Origin: Methylobacterium fujisawaense
Lineage (GTDB): Bacteria; Pseudomonadota; Alphaproteobacteria; Rhizobiales; Beijerinckiaceae
Direction of reading: 5' to 3'
Length of the DNA: 64,000 bases
NCBI RefSeq assembly: GCF_014138435.1
Contig: NZ_JACJIM010000003.1
Span: 310,001 to 374,000 of the forward strand
The notes beneath the pieces are model-generated. The model searched no databases. It was not told the origin of the DNA and saw only the letters and a program-made list of their open reading frames with translations. This document shows, piece after piece, positions 41,168 to 51,331 of the stretch (the first letter of the stretch is position 1; each line of letters begins with the position of its first letter). A program made the translations under genes and the position numbers.

Positions 41168-41203
41168 AGCGCATCGCGTGCAGGACGGAGCGGGTTGCGG
41201 ACG

Positions 41204-42526
41204 CTACACCCGTGCCTTCAGCCAGGCCTCGATCTCGCCGACCAGCGCCGCGCGGGCGCCCTCGTGCGTGACCGCTTCCACCGCCTCGCCCACGAAGGCC
41301 TGCACGAGCAGGCTCTCGGCGATCGCGCGCGGCAGGCCGCGGGCCATCAGGTAAAACAGCAGATCGTCGTCCGGCGCACCGCAGGTGGCCCCGTGGCCGC
41401 AGGCGACGTCGTCGGCGAAGATCTCCAGCTCCGGCTTGTTCATCATCTGCCCCTCGTCCGTGAGGAGGAGGCAGTCGGACTTCATCTTGCCGTCGGTCTT
41501 CTGGGCGGCCTGACGGACGATGATCTTGCCCTGGAACACGCCGGTGGCGTCACCGTCGATGATCCACTTGAACTGCTCGCGGCCGACACCGCCCACGGCG
41601 GCATGGTCGGCGAGCAGCGTCGAGTCGGCGAGCTGTCCCCTGCGCAGCATGGCCGCGCCGTTGACGACCACGTTCGTGTCCTCGCCCGCGATGTGGACGA
41701 AGATCTGGTGGCGCGACAGCACCGCTCCGGTCACGAGGTTCACGGTTTCCACCTGCCCCTCGGCCTCGACCTTCAACGACAGGGTCGAGAGCGCGATGGT
41801 GGCATCGCCCTCGATGTTCAGGCGGGTGTGCCGGAAGGCAGCCTTCGGCCCGACCACCACGTCGAGGGCGTCGTTCGGCTGGCAGGTGAGGCCGTCCGTT
41901 CCCTCATGGCTCTCCAGCAGGCTGAACTCCGCGCCCTCGCCCAGCTGGACGAGCACGCGGGTCGCCGTGGAGAACGGCGCGTCGCCGGTGCCCACGAAGC
42001 GGAGATGCAGCGGCCGCACCGGCTTCGCACCGGCAGCGACCGTGATCACCGCGCCATCGGCCAGGAAGGCGGTGTTGAGCTGGTAGACCGGGTTCTCCCG
42101 GGCCTGTGCGACCGGGGCGAGCTGCTTCAGACCGGCATGGCCCTGGGCGAGGGCCTCCGACATCGGCACGACCGTGACACCCTCGGGGATCGCATCGAGA
42201 TCCGACAGTTCGCCGATGAGGTGTCCGTTCACGAAGGTCAGGCGCGCGGCCTCGATGCCGGAGAAGCCCTTCGCCTGCGCGACGGCCGCCTTGGCGACCT
42301 CGAGGCTCGGCGCATCGGCCGGCGGCGCGGCCTCGGTGATGGCGGCGCGCAGATCCGTGTACTTGAAGGCCTCGACCCGGCGGCTGGGCAGGCCGGTCGC
42401 CTCGAAGAAGCGGAACGCCTCCTCGCGGGCGATCGCCGTCTCGCTGGCGAAGCTCTGGCGGGCCGATTCGAACAGCTTCGACAGGCCGGCCTCGGCGGGG
42501 GAGCGGAGGTTGGTGACGCCGGCCAT
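41204..42526 (-). CDS. sufD: Fe-S cluster assembly scaffold SufD
   Basis: 440 aa. A helical N-terminus with SRRVEAFKYTDLRA near 50, then the SufB/SufD right-handed beta-helix (KWIIDGDATGVFQGKIIVR, QMMNKPELEIFADDVACGHG, CGAPDDDLLFYLMARGL) and a C-terminal helix bundle. SufD forms the SufBC2D complex with sufB and sufC encoded upstream. It starts 3 bases after the sufC stop. Confidence 0.96.
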   Translation of the reverse strand: MAGVTNLRSPAEAGLSKLFESARQSFASETAIAREEAFRFFEATGLPSRRVEAFKYTDLRAAITEAAPPADAPSLEVAKAAVAQAKGFSGIEAARLTFVNGHLIGELSDLDAIPEGVTVVPMSEALAQGHAGLKQLAPVAQARENPVYQLNTAFLADGAVITVAAGAKPVRPLHLRFVGTGDAPFSTATRVLVQLGEGAEFSLLESHEGTDGLTCQPNDALDVVVGPKAAFRHTRLNIEGDATIALSTLSLKVEAEGQVETVNLVTGAVLSRHQIFVHIAGEDTNVVVNGAAMLRRGQLADSTLLADHAAVGGVGREQFKWIIDGDATGVFQGKIIVRQAAQKTDGKMKSDCLLLTDEGQMMNKPELEIFADDVACGHGATCGAPDDDLLFYLMARGLPRAIAESLLVQAFVGEAVEAVTHEGARAALVGEIEAWLKARV

Positions 42527-42529
42527 GGT

Positions 42530-43282
42530 TCAGGCCGCCTCGTTGGTGCGATACTCGGCGTAGCCGGAGGCCTCGAGTTCGAGGGCGAGCTCCTTGCCGC
42601 CGGTCTTCACGATCTGACCCTTCGACATAACGTGCACGGTGTCGGGCACGATGTGGTTGAGCAGCCGCTGGTAGTGGGTGATGACCAGGAACGAGCGGTT
42701 CTTGTCGCGCAGCGCGTTCACGCCCTCGGACACGATGCGCAGGGCGTCGATGTCGAGGCCGGAATCGGTCTCGTCGAGCACGCAGAACTTCGGCTGCAGC
42801 AGCGCCATCTGGAGGATCTCCATGCGCTTCTTCTCGCCGCCGGAGAAACCGACGTTGAGGGCGCGCTTGAGCATCTCCTTGTTGATCTCGAGCTTGTCGG
42901 CGGCGCCGTTCACCGCCCGGATGAAGTCGGGGGTCGACAGCTCCGCCTCGCCGCGCGCCTTGCGCTGCGCGTTGAGGCAGGCCTTGAGGAAGGTCATGGT
43001 GCCGACGCCGGGGATCTCCAGCGGGTACTGGAAGGCCAGGAAGATACCGGCCGCGGCGCGCTCGTCGGCGGCCATCTCCAGTACGTTCTGCCCGTCGAGC
43101 AGGATCTCACCGTCGAGGACCTCGTAGTCCTCCTTGCCGGCGATGACGTACGACAGGGTCGACTTGCCCGAGCCGTTCGGCCCCATGATCGCCGCGACCT
43201 CGCCGTCGTTCACGGTCAGGTTCAGGCCGTTCAGGATGCGGTTGTCCTCGATCTGCACGACGAGGTTCTTGATTTCCAGCAT
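42530..43282 (-). CDS. sufC: Fe-S cluster assembly ATPase SufC
   Basis: 250 aa ABC-type ATPase: Walker [10 protein letters not shown] near 35, signature [17 protein letters not shown] near 145, Walker [17 protein letters not shown] near 168, and switch His [12 protein letters not shown] binding by SufC reshapes SufBD for cluster assembly. It lies between the small zinc-ribbon-like gene (15 bases upstream) and sufD. Confidence 0.97.
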   Translation of the reverse strand: MLEIKNLVVQIEDNRILNGLNLTVNDGEVAAIMGPNGSGKSTLSYVIAGKEDYEVLDGEILLDGQNVLEMAADERAAAGIFLAFQYPLEIPGVGTMTFLKACLNAQRKARGEAELSTPDFIRAVNGAADKLEINKEMLKRALNVGFSGGEKKRMEILQMALLQPKFCVLDETDSGLDIDALRIVSEGVNALRDKNRSFLVITHYQRLLNHIVPDTVHVMSKGQIVKTGGKELALELEASGYAEYRTNEAA

Positions 43283-43297
43283 GTCAGTCCAAGTCCT

Positions 43298-43562
43298 TCA
43301 TAACCATTCGTCTCGCATCGCCCGCAGGAACGCGAGGTTCCCGGCCGGGTAGCCGGAGAGATCGCCGATCACCGCGTCGATGCCGCACCGGGGACAGAGG
43401 GCGGTGCCATCATCGGCGATCCACCCCGCGATCTCGTCCGGCGCGAAAACCTCGAGGCAGAAGAAGCATCCGCACAGGACGCTGCTCCTGACCTCGTCGG
43501 CGTGCCGCGCGCTGTGCCGATGCGCGGCCCGCAGCACGTCGTCGTCGAAACCGCCCAGGCGG

Positions 43563-43570
<8 letters not shown>
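43298..43570 (-). CDS. Small zinc-ribbon-like protein within the suf operon
   Basis: 90 aa, with its start overlapping the end of sufB by 8 bases. Two cysteine pairs, CGCFFC (near 34-39) and CPRC (near 59-62), sit 20 residues apart, with an acidic segment [20 protein letters not shown] between them. This is a treble-clef or rubredoxin-like metal site. The C-terminal part ([20 protein letters not shown]) is mixed. Similar short cytoplasmic proteins occur outside suf loci, so a role in cluster assembly is inference from position and coupling. Confidence 0.75.
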
Positions 43571-45032
<1,462 letters not shown>

Positions 45033-45100
45033 CAGCGTCTCCTGGGCATCTCCGGCGTCAAGGGCCGGGAAGCGTCTGTCGGATAGCGGGGGCGCGGCCC

Positions 45101-46270
45101 TCAGGCCGCCTGTCCTCGCCGTCTATATAGGGGCTGCAAGGCCCGTTCGAAGGCGTCGAGGAAGCATGCCACCTCCTCGTCCACCGTGTTCCAGCCGAGG
45201 CTGACGCGCAGCGCCCCCCCGGCGAGGTCAGGACCGACGCCCATCGCGGCGAGCGTCGCCGAGCGCGCGACCTTGCCCGAAGAGCAGGCCGAGCCCGACG
45301 ACACCGCCACGCCGGCGAGGTCGAGGGCGATCAGGGCCGAGGGCGCATCGAGGCCCGGGACCGAGAAGCTGAGGGTGTTGGGCAGGCGCTGGGCCCCGGC
45401 GGCGAACACCACCGCGTCGGGCGCCAGGGCCCGGATGCCAGCCTCGATCCGGTCGCGCAGCGCCCCGAGGCGCGCGCTCTCCCGGTCGAGCGACTCGCGG
45501 GCGATCCGCGCGGCCTCGCCCATGCCGACGATGGCCGGCAGGCACTCGGTGCCGCAGCGCTGCCGGCGCTCCTGCCCGCCACCCCGCATAAAGGCGGTCT
45601 CCAGGGTGACCCCGTCGGCCAGCACCAGCGCGCCGACACCCTTCGGCGCCGCGAACTTGTGGCCCGACAGGGTCAGTGCGTCGAGGCCGAGGCCGGCCAT
45701 GTCGAGGGGGACCTTCCCGGCCGCCTGCACCGCGTCGCTGTGGACCATGGTCCGGCCGTGCTCGCGAGCCAACCCGACGATGTCGGCCAGCGGCTGCACG
45801 GCGCCGGTCTCGTTGTTGGCGGCATGGACTGAGACGAGCACGGACTCGTCGGACAGCGCGGCGAGCCGTGTCCCCAGGGCGGCGAGGTCGACCACGCCGT
45901 CGGCCGTGACCGGCAACGCCTCCGCGGCCGTTTCCGGGAACCGGTGACCCGCCGCGACGCAGGGGTGCTCCGTCGCCGAGTAGAGGAGCCGGGTCGGAGC
46001 TGGCGTGCTGCGGCGACGCAGGGCGCCCGACAGGGCGGCGTTGGCGGCTTCGGTGCCGCCGCTGGTGAAGACGACCTGTTCGGGCCGCGCCGTCACCAGG
46101 GCCGCGACTTCGGCGCGGGCCGCTTCAAGAGCGGCCCGGGCGGCCCGACCCTCCGCGTGGATCGAGGACGGGTTACCGGGGAGCATCAGCGCGCGCGCCA
46201 CCGCCTCGGCGACGGCCGGACGGACCGGAGCTGTCGCATTGTAGTCGAGATAGGCGCGTCCCCGGCTCAT
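45101..46270 (-). CDS. Class I cysteine desulfurase (NifS/IscS-like)
   Basis: 389 aa from the ATG at 46270. It starts [14 protein letters not shown], with PLP Lys in [13 protein letters not shown] near 203 and the active-site Cys in [15 protein letters not shown] near 327, the long flexible loop of class I enzymes. It is the first gene of the suf operon, which therefore encodes two different desulfurases. This one can donate sulfur directly from its mobile loop, as IscS does; that may offset the lack of SufE here. Confidence 0.93.
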   Translation of the reverse strand: MSRGRAYLDYNATAPVRPAVAEAVARALMLPGNPSSIHAEGRAARAALEAARAEVAALVTARPEQVVFTSGGTEAANAALSGALRRRSTPAPTRLLYSATEHPCVAAGHRFPETAAEALPVTADGVVDLAALGTRLAALSDESVLVSVHAANNETGAVQPLADIVGLAREHGRTMVHSDAVQAAGKVPLDMAGLGLDALTLSGHKFAAPKGVGALVLADGVTLETAFMRGGGQERRQRCGTECLPAIVGMGEAARIARESLDRESARLGALRDRIEAGIRALAPDAVVFAAGAQRLPNTLSFSVPGLDAPSALIALDLAGVAVSSGSACSSGKVARSATLAAMGVGPDLAGGALRVSLGWNTVDEEVACFLDAFERALQPLYRRRGQAA

Positions 46271-46416
46271 CCGCGTTCCGTTAAGTCCTCTGCTGCGGCG
46301 CGTCACAATTCCTTGCCCGCGCACCGGCTCGCCGTGCTAAGGCGCGCCGAGAGAATGAGATCCCGCCGCCCCAATCCGGTCGGCGTGGCAGCCGGCGCGA
46401 AGCTTCAGGCGGCTTC

Positions 46417-46433
46417 TTTAGAATAGTTCTAAT
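46417..46433. promoter_or_regulatory. Irr-box-like palindrome, copy 1
   Basis: TTTAGAA-TAG-TTCTAAT, a palindrome with the TTTAGAA-N3-TTCTAAA pattern of the Irr box (iron control element) of Rhizobiales. It lies between the divergent desulfurase and hydrolase genes. Confidence 0.72.
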
Positions 46434-46435
46434 CA

Positions 46436-46452
46436 TCTAGAACCATTCTAAG
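46436..46452. promoter_or_regulatory. Irr-box-like palindrome, copy 2
   Basis: TCTAGAA-CCA-TTCTAAG, with a perfect TAGAA/TTCTA core. It is 19 bases centre to centre from copy 1, close to two helical turns, so two dimers could bind the same face. Confidence 0.7.
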
Positions 46453-46456
46453 ACTG

Positions 46457-46484
46457 CTTTTATGGGGCGCGCGCGACGAGTCAA
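46457..46484 (-). promoter_or_regulatory. Candidate promoter of the suf operon
   Basis: Minus-strand TTGACT at 46484-46479 and TAAAAG at 46462-46457, with a 16-base spacer. The expected start point falls on the second Irr-like palindrome, so a bound regulator would block initiation. The -10 match is modest. Confidence 0.4.
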
Positions 46485-46543
46485 GGCTGCCGCGTCGCCG
46501 TGCCGATCGCCCGGCGGGCGATCTCGAGAGTGAGAGACGAGCG

Positions 46544-47200
46544 ATGCCCGAAGTCATCTTCACCGGCCCGGCCGGCCGCCTGGAAGGCCGTTATCAAGCC
46601 CCCAAGAAGCGCGGTGCGCCGATCGCCATTATCCTGCACCCGCACCCCCAGTTCGGGGGTACGATGAACAATCAAATTGTGTACAACCTTTTTTACACCT
46701 TCGCCAATCGCGGTTTCGCAGCCCTGCGTTTCAATTTCCGCGGGGTCGGCCGCAGCCAGGGTTCCTTCGATCACGGCTCGGGCGAATTGTCGGATGCCGC
46801 CGCCGCCCTCGACTGGGTGCAGTCGGTCAACCCCGAGGCGAAGTCCTGCTGGATCGCCGGCGTGTCGTTCGGCTCGTGGATCGGCATGCAGCTCCTGATG
46901 CGCCGCCCCGAGATCGAGGGCTTCATCTCCATCGCCGCGATGGCGAACCGCTACGACTTCACCTTCCTGGCCCCCTGCCCCTCCTCCGGCCTGTTCGTGC
47001 ACGGCTCCGAGGACCGGGTGGCGCCCGCCCGCGAGGTCATGCCGGTGATCGAGAAGGTGAAGACCCAGAAGGGCGTCATCATCGAGCACCAGATGGTCGA
47101 TGGCGCGAACCACTTCTTCGACGGCAAGGTCGAGGAACTGACACAGACGGTGGACACCTATCTCGACAAGCGCCTGGGCAAGCGCGAGGAGGCGGCCTGA
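46544..47200 (+). CDS. Alpha/beta hydrolase, dienelactone-hydrolase-like
   Basis: 218 aa. IILHPHPQFGGTMNNQIVY near 30 carries the HPHP oxyanion motif common in this Rhizobiales family. FNFRGVGRSQG is near 64 and the nucleophile elbow GVSFGSWIG near 106. The acid lies in VHGSEDRVAPA and the catalytic His in DGANHFFDG near 187. The family is widespread but without an assigned substrate. It shares the Irr-like control region with the suf operon, so iron-linked expression is possible. Confidence 0.88.
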   Translation: MPEVIFTGPAGRLEGRYQAPKKRGAPIAIILHPHPQFGGTMNNQIVYNLFYTFANRGFAALRFNFRGVGRSQGSFDHGSGELSDAAAALDWVQSVNPEAKSCWIAGVSFGSWIGMQLLMRRPEIEGFISIAAMANRYDFTFLAPCPSSGLFVHGSEDRVAPAREVMPVIEKVKTQKGVIIEHQMVDGANHFFDGKVEELTQTVDTYLDKRLGKREEAA

Positions 47201-47218
47201 CCGAACCGGTCCCGCGCC

Positions 47219-47248
47219 TTGACGGGGGGAGCCCCGGAGGAATAGGGC
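47219..47248 (+). promoter_or_regulatory. Possible promoter for the response regulator
   Basis: TTGACG at 47219-47224, an 18-base spacer and TAGGGC at 47243-47248, 38 bases before the ATG at 47286. Good -35 box, weak -10 box. Confidence 0.35.
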
Positions 47249-47285
47249 GCGGACTTCGGAATTGAGACTCACCTTCGCAGGTCTG

Positions 47286-47672
47286 ATGTCAGATAGCCCG
47301 TCCGATCAACCCGTGGTGCTCCTGGTGGAGGATGACGGCCTCCTGCTGATGGAGGCCTCTGACACCCTTGCGGATGCGGGCTTCACCGTCGTCGAGGCGA
47401 CGCACGCCGACAAGGCGCTGAAGGTCCTGGAGAACCGTGACGATGTCGGCGTCCTGATGACCGACGTCGACATGCCGCAGGGCTCGATGGACGGTTTCGC
47501 CCTCGCCCGCCTCGTGGCGTATCGCTGGCCGTCGATCCCCGTTCTTGTGGTGTCGGGCATGGGTACGCCCGGTCCCAACGACATGCCGGAGGGCGCCCGG
47601 TTCATTCCGAAGCCCTACGAGCCGACCACCCTGGTCCGAACCCTGCAGGCCTTCCTCCGCCGCGCGGCGTGA
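47286..47672 (+). CDS. Receiver-only response regulator (CheY-like)
   Basis: 128 aa, a single receiver domain: acidic pocket VEDDG (near 15-18), phosphoacceptor Asp60 in MTDVDMPQGSMDG, switch Ser in VLVVSGMG, and Lys in FIPKPYEP. There is no output domain, so it must act through a partner, like CheY or a phosphorelay shuttle. No histidine kinase is adjacent. An in-frame earlier start at 47262 is possible. Confidence 0.9.
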   Translation: MSDSPSDQPVVLLVEDDGLLLMEASDTLADAGFTVVEATHADKALKVLENRDDVGVLMTDVDMPQGSMDGFALARLVAYRWPSIPVLVVSGMGTPGPNDMPEGARFIPKPYEPTTLVRTLQAFLRRAA

Positions 47673-47731
47673 CGCACGGATCCGCTCGGGCTGACGCCCC
47701 GGTCCGGGCATCGAACACCCGACCGAGAGCC

Positions 47732-49024
47732 ATGACGGATCAGAACCGACCGCACCGTTTCGCGACCCGGGCCATCCATGCCGGCGCGGCGCCGGACCCC
47801 GCCACGGGCGCGCGGGTCCAGCCGATCTACTTCACCAACGGCTTCGTGTTCGACTCGACCGAGCAGGCGGCGGACATCTTCGCCGGCCGGCGGACAGGCT
47901 TCTCGTATTCCCGCGGCTCGAACCCCACCGTCGCCGCGCTGGAACGTCGCATCGCCGATCTCGAGGGCGCGAAGGCCGGCGTGGCGGTGTCTTCAGGACA
48001 GTCCGCCATGCAGCTGGTCCTGATGACGCTGATGAAGAGCGGCGACGCCTATGTCGCCTCGCCACGCCTGTTCGGCGGGTCACTCGGTCTGATGCGCCGC
48101 CTCGATGGGCGCTACGACCTGAAGCCCCGCTTCGCACGCGGCATGGCCCCGGAGGATTTCGAGGCGGCCATCACCCCGGACTGCCGGGCCATCTTCTGCG
48201 AATCGATCGTGAATCCCTGCGCGTCGGTGGTGGACCTCGATGGGATCGCCGCGGTGGCGCGGCGCCACAATCTCCCGCTCGTCGTGGACAATACCCTGGC
48301 CTCGCCGGCCCTGATCCGACCGATCGAGCACGGCGCCGACATCGTCTGGCACTCGACCTCGAAGTTCCTGAGCGGCTCCGGCCAGACCATCGGCGGCGTG
48401 ATCTGCGACGCCGGCCGCTTCGACTGGGAAAAGGCCGGCGGCTACAACCTGATCACCGAGCCCTGGCCGGACTATGACGGCCTCGTCCTGACCAAGGCCT
48501 TCCCCGAAACCCCGTTCGCGGCCGCCTGCCGGTTCTTCGGCCTGCGCGACCTCGGGCCCGGCCTGTCGCCGATGAACGCGTTCCTGACGCTCATGGGCAT
48601 CGAGACCCTGCCGTTGCGCATGGAGCGGCACTGCGCCAATGCGCGGGCGGTCGCGGCCTTCCTCAAGGACCATCCGGCGGTGGATTGGGTGAGCTATCCG
48701 ATGCTGCCGGGACAGCCCGGGGAGGACCTCGCCCGGCGCTACACGCCGAACGGGCCGGGCTCGATCTTTACCTTCGCCCTGAAGGGCGGCGAGCCGGCGG
48801 CCCTGACGTTCATCGCCGCCCTGGAGCTGATCTCGCACCTCGTGAACATCGGCGAGATCAAGTCGCTGGCGATCCACCCGTCCTCGACCACCCACCGGCA
48901 GTTGCCGGAACACGAGAAGGCCGCCGCGCAGGTCGGGCCCGAAACCGTTCGCCTCTCCATCGGATTGGAGGACGAGGCCGACCTGATCGCCGATCTCACG
49001 CAGGCCTTGGACCGGCTCGGCTGA
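47732..49024 (+). CDS. metZ: O-succinyl/O-acetylhomoserine sulfhydrylase (Cys/Met PLP family)
   Basis: 430 aa from the ATG at 47732. PLP enzyme making homocysteine or methionine precursor from activated homoserine and sulfide. Signatures: GARVQPIYFTNGFVFDSTEQ, FSYSRGSNPTVAALE, the PLP Lys in HSTSKFLSGSGQTIGG near 210, and IKSLAIHPSSTTHRQL near 385. The length and the long N-terminal region fit MetY/MetZ. The choice between acetyl and succinyl substrate cannot be made from sequence by eye. Confidence 0.88.
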   Translation: MTDQNRPHRFATRAIHAGAAPDPATGARVQPIYFTNGFVFDSTEQAADIFAGRRTGFSYSRGSNPTVAALERRIADLEGAKAGVAVSSGQSAMQLVLMTLMKSGDAYVASPRLFGGSLGLMRRLDGRYDLKPRFARGMAPEDFEAAITPDCRAIFCESIVNPCASVVDLDGIAAVARRHNLPLVVDNTLASPALIRPIEHGADIVWHSTSKFLSGSGQTIGGVICDAGRFDWEKAGGYNLITEPWPDYDGLVLTKAFPETPFAAACRFFGLRDLGPGLSPMNAFLTLMGIETLPLRMERHCANARAVAAFLKDHPAVDWVSYPMLPGQPGEDLARRYTPNGPGSIFTFALKGGEPAALTFIAALELISHLVNIGEIKSLAIHPSSTTHRQLPEHEKAAAQVGPETVRLSIGLEDEADLIADLTQALDRLG

Positions 49025-49135
49025 GCGAGACGCTCGCGTCCGAGGGGCGTGCGGCCCCTCTCCTCATCCGCCGCGACCGCAGCGAACCACGGCAATGTGC
49101 GCTGGCCGTCATCGCCCTGCTGGATTGCCGCGCCC

Positions 49136-49158
49136 CGGTCGCGCGAAGAACGCGACCG
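49136..49158. terminator. Perfect hairpin between convergent genes
   Basis: CGGTCGCG (49136-49143) and CGCGACCG (49151-49158) form a perfect 8-base stem with a 7-base loop. It lies in the 234-base gap between the convergent metZ and thiolase genes. No T-run, so a Rho-independent role is uncertain. Confidence 0.4.
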
Positions 49159-49206
49159 CGAGACCTCGCGAAGGACCTGACCTCTCGCGTTCGATCCTCG
49201 TCCGGT

Positions 49207-49231
49207 CCAGAGAGGCAGCCCGCCCCTCTGG
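49207..49231. terminator. Second hairpin between convergent genes
   Basis: CCAGAGAGGC and GCCCCTCTGG pair with one mismatch around a 5-base loop, 28 bases from the thiolase stop. Placement suits termination of the leftward thiolase transcript. Confidence 0.4.
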
Positions 49232-49258
49232 ATCGTCGCCGGGCCGCCGAGCCTCCGC

Positions 49259-50428
49259 TCAGCGCCGCCGTTCCAGGATCGACACGTAGTTGGCGACCGC
49301 CGCGCCGCCCATGTTGAAGATCCCGGCGAGTTCCGCACCGGGCACCTGCATCTCGCCGGCCTCGCCCATGAGCTGGAGGCAGGCCATCACGTGCATCGAC
49401 ACGCCGGTGGCGCCGACCGGATGGCCCTTGGCCTTCAGGCCGCCGGACGGGTTGATCGGCAGCCGCCCGCCCTTCTCGGCCAAGCCCTCGCGCACCACGC
49501 GGTAGCCCTCGCCGGGGGCTGCGAGGCCCATCGCCTCGTACTCGATCAGCTCGGCGATGGTGAAGCAATCGTGGGTCTCCACGAAGGAGAGGTCCTCGTT
49601 GGCGATCCCGGCCTGCGCGCGGGCCTTCTCCCAGGCCATCCGCGCGCCCTTGAACTCCGCCGGGTCGCGGCGGGACAGCGGCAGGATGTCGTTGACGTGG
49701 GCCCGGGCGCGGAAGCCGATCGCCCGCTCCAGACCCTCCGCCGTCTCGGCATCCGCCACCACCAGGGCCGCCGCGCCGTCCGAGATCAGCGAGCAGTCGG
49801 TGCGCCGCAGGGGTGCGGCCACGTAGGGGTTCTTCTCCGAGACCCGGTTGCAGAAGTCGAAGCCGAGATCCTTGCGCAGCTGCGCGTAGGGATTGCCGAC
49901 GCCGTTGCGGTGGTTCTTGGCGGCGATCCGGGCCAGCTCCTCGCTGCGGTCGCCGTAGCGCTGGAAATAGCCCGCCGCGATCCGCCCGAACACGCCGGCG
50001 AAGCCGCCCTCGATGTCGGCCTCCTCCTTCCGGTAGGAGGCGCCCAGGAGGATGTCGCCGGTCTCGGCGACGGTCTTGGCCGTCATCTTCTCGGCGCCGA
50101 TCACAAGGGCCACGCGGCCGCGGCCGCTGTCGACGAAGTCGAGGGCCGCGTAGAGGGCCGCCGACCCGGTGGCGCAGGCGTTCTCCAGATGGGTCGCCGG
50201 GGCGTGGGCGAGGCCGGGCCGATTCACCGCCACCAGCGCGCCCTCGAAGCCCTGCTTCGAGAAGCCGGTGTTCATCGAGCCCACATAGATGCCGTCGACC
50301 TGGGATTCCTCGACGCCGGCATGGGCCAGCGCCTCGCCCGAGACCCGGGCGATCAGCCCTTCGACATCCGGCTCCTCCAGCTTGCCGAAGGGTGTGTGGG
50401 CCCAGCCCACGATGCAGGCGCGCGTCAT
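49259..50428 (-). CDS. Thiolase family protein (acetyl-CoA acetyltransferase/SCP-x-like)
   Basis: 389 aa. The active-site Cys lies in LENACATGSAALYAAL near 85, the second site in SFVETHDCFTIAELI near 290, and GGLKAKGHPVGATG near 335 carries the conserved His. The HDCF block and overall shape fit the SCP-x/nonspecific thiolase group rather than PhaA. It probably acts in acyl-CoA breakdown; the substrate is unknown. It is alone on its strand here. Confidence 0.9.
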   Translation of the reverse strand: MTRACIVGWAHTPFGKLEEPDVEGLIARVSGEALAHAGVEESQVDGIYVGSMNTGFSKQGFEGALVAVNRPGLAHAPATHLENACATGSAALYAALDFVDSGRGRVALVIGAEKMTAKTVAETGDILLGASYRKEEADIEGGFAGVFGRIAAGYFQRYGDRSEELARIAAKNHRNGVGNPYAQLRKDLGFDFCNRVSEKNPYVAAPLRRTDCSLISDGAAALVVADAETAEGLERAIGFRARAHVNDILPLSRRDPAEFKGARMAWEKARAQAGIANEDLSFVETHDCFTIAELIEYEAMGLAAPGEGYRVVREGLAEKGGRLPINPSGGLKAKGHPVGATGVSMHVMACLQLMGEAGEMQVPGAELAGIFNMGGAAVANYVSILERRR

Positions 50429-50544
50429 CCGGTGACCTCCCGAGTCTTGCGCGGACGATGGGCCCGCCGTGGCCGGCGATCAAGACGTGCCGACGGCTCT
50501 TCGGAGCTTACTGCCCGCCTGAGTGTCCTTCACGCAGGTCGTTT

Positions 50545-50634
50545 TCAGCGCAGGTGGAACGCGATCCACGCGACCCCGGCCAGCACCAGCGCGGTCAGCA
50601 GACCCTGGGCGAATGCGCGCTGGCGGTTCCTCAC
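50545..50634 (-). CDS. 29-aa membrane peptide coupled to the NUDIX gene
   Basis: GTG start at 50634 overlaps the NUDIX stop in a GTGA arrangement; stop at 50545-50547. The product begins with basic residues (RNRQRAFAQ), then a single helix (GLLTALVLAGVAWIAFHL), then ends in Arg. The 4-base overlap with an upstream gene is a common sign of translational coupling. Function unknown. Confidence 0.5.
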   Translation of the reverse strand: MRNRQRAFAQGLLTALVLAGVAWIAFHLR

Positions 50635-51200
50635 CGGTGGAACAGCTCCGGATGGCGTGCCCGGAGCGCGAGGATCAGGGTGAGCGTTTTCAGGTCGGTG
50701 ATCTCGGCGCGGTCGGCCCGGGCGGCGAGCTCGGCCAGCGGGATCTCGACGACCCGGATGTTCTCGTGCTCGCCCTCGGCCCCGCCGCCCGCCTCGGCCC
50801 GATCCGCCAAGCCGTAGATCGCGAGGTACAGGTGGATCTTCTCGGTGGTGAGGCTCGCGCAGGAATAGGCGGCGCCGACGAATTCCAGGGCGTGCAGGCG
50901 CAGGCCCACCTCCTCCATCGCCTCCCGGCGGGCATTCTCCTCCGGGCTGCCGTCATCGATCAGGCCGGCCGGGGCTTCCAGCTGGACCTGCTCGCCGGCC
51001 GCGAATAGCGGCGGGACCCGCAACTCGCGCACGAGCGTCGCGACCCGCCGCTCCGGGTCGTAGGGCAGGATCCCCACCGAGTTGCCGTGATCTTCGATTT
51101 CCCGCTCGACCACGGCGCCGTCGGCGAGGCGCACCTGCGCGATGCCGAACCGGCTCCAGCCCTCGTGGAGGAAGCGGATGTTCAGGATCTCGGCCTTCAT
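50631..51200 (-). CDS. NUDIX hydrolase, ADP-ribose/GDP-mannose pyrophosphatase-like
   Basis: 189 aa from the ATG at 51200, which follows GGGAGTGCGC. N-terminal beta domain, then LEAPAGLIDDGSPEENARRE and AMEEVGLRLHALEFVG, a NUDIX box with the REAMEEVGL core intact. Ser stands where the consensus first Glu is expected. The arrangement resembles NudK/ADPRase enzymes that hydrolyse nucleoside diphosphate sugars. It is followed by the coupled 29-aa peptide gene. Confidence 0.88.
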   Translation of the reverse strand: MKAEILNIRFLHEGWSRFGIAQVRLADGAVVEREIEDHGNSVGILPYDPERRVATLVRELRVPPLFAAGEQVQLEAPAGLIDDGSPEENARREAMEEVGLRLHALEFVGAAYSCASLTTEKIHLYLAIYGLADRAEAGGGAEGEHENIRVVEIPLAELAARADRAEITDLKTLTLILALRARHPELFHR

Positions 51201-51331
51201 GCGCACTCCCAGCTCTGATCGCCCTACACGGAAGCGTGTCTTCGGGTTCCGGGAACGCGGGCGCCCGCCGTGACGTTCGGTCGGGCATGCGCATGGCCAC
51301 GCTTCCGCGGGGCGCGCTCCGGTCAGGATCG

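Noticed and set aside
49025..49258. Short frames between metZ and the thiolase gene
   Set aside because: The gap holds hairpins and no consistent coding signal; open frames are extensions or shadows of the two flanking genes.
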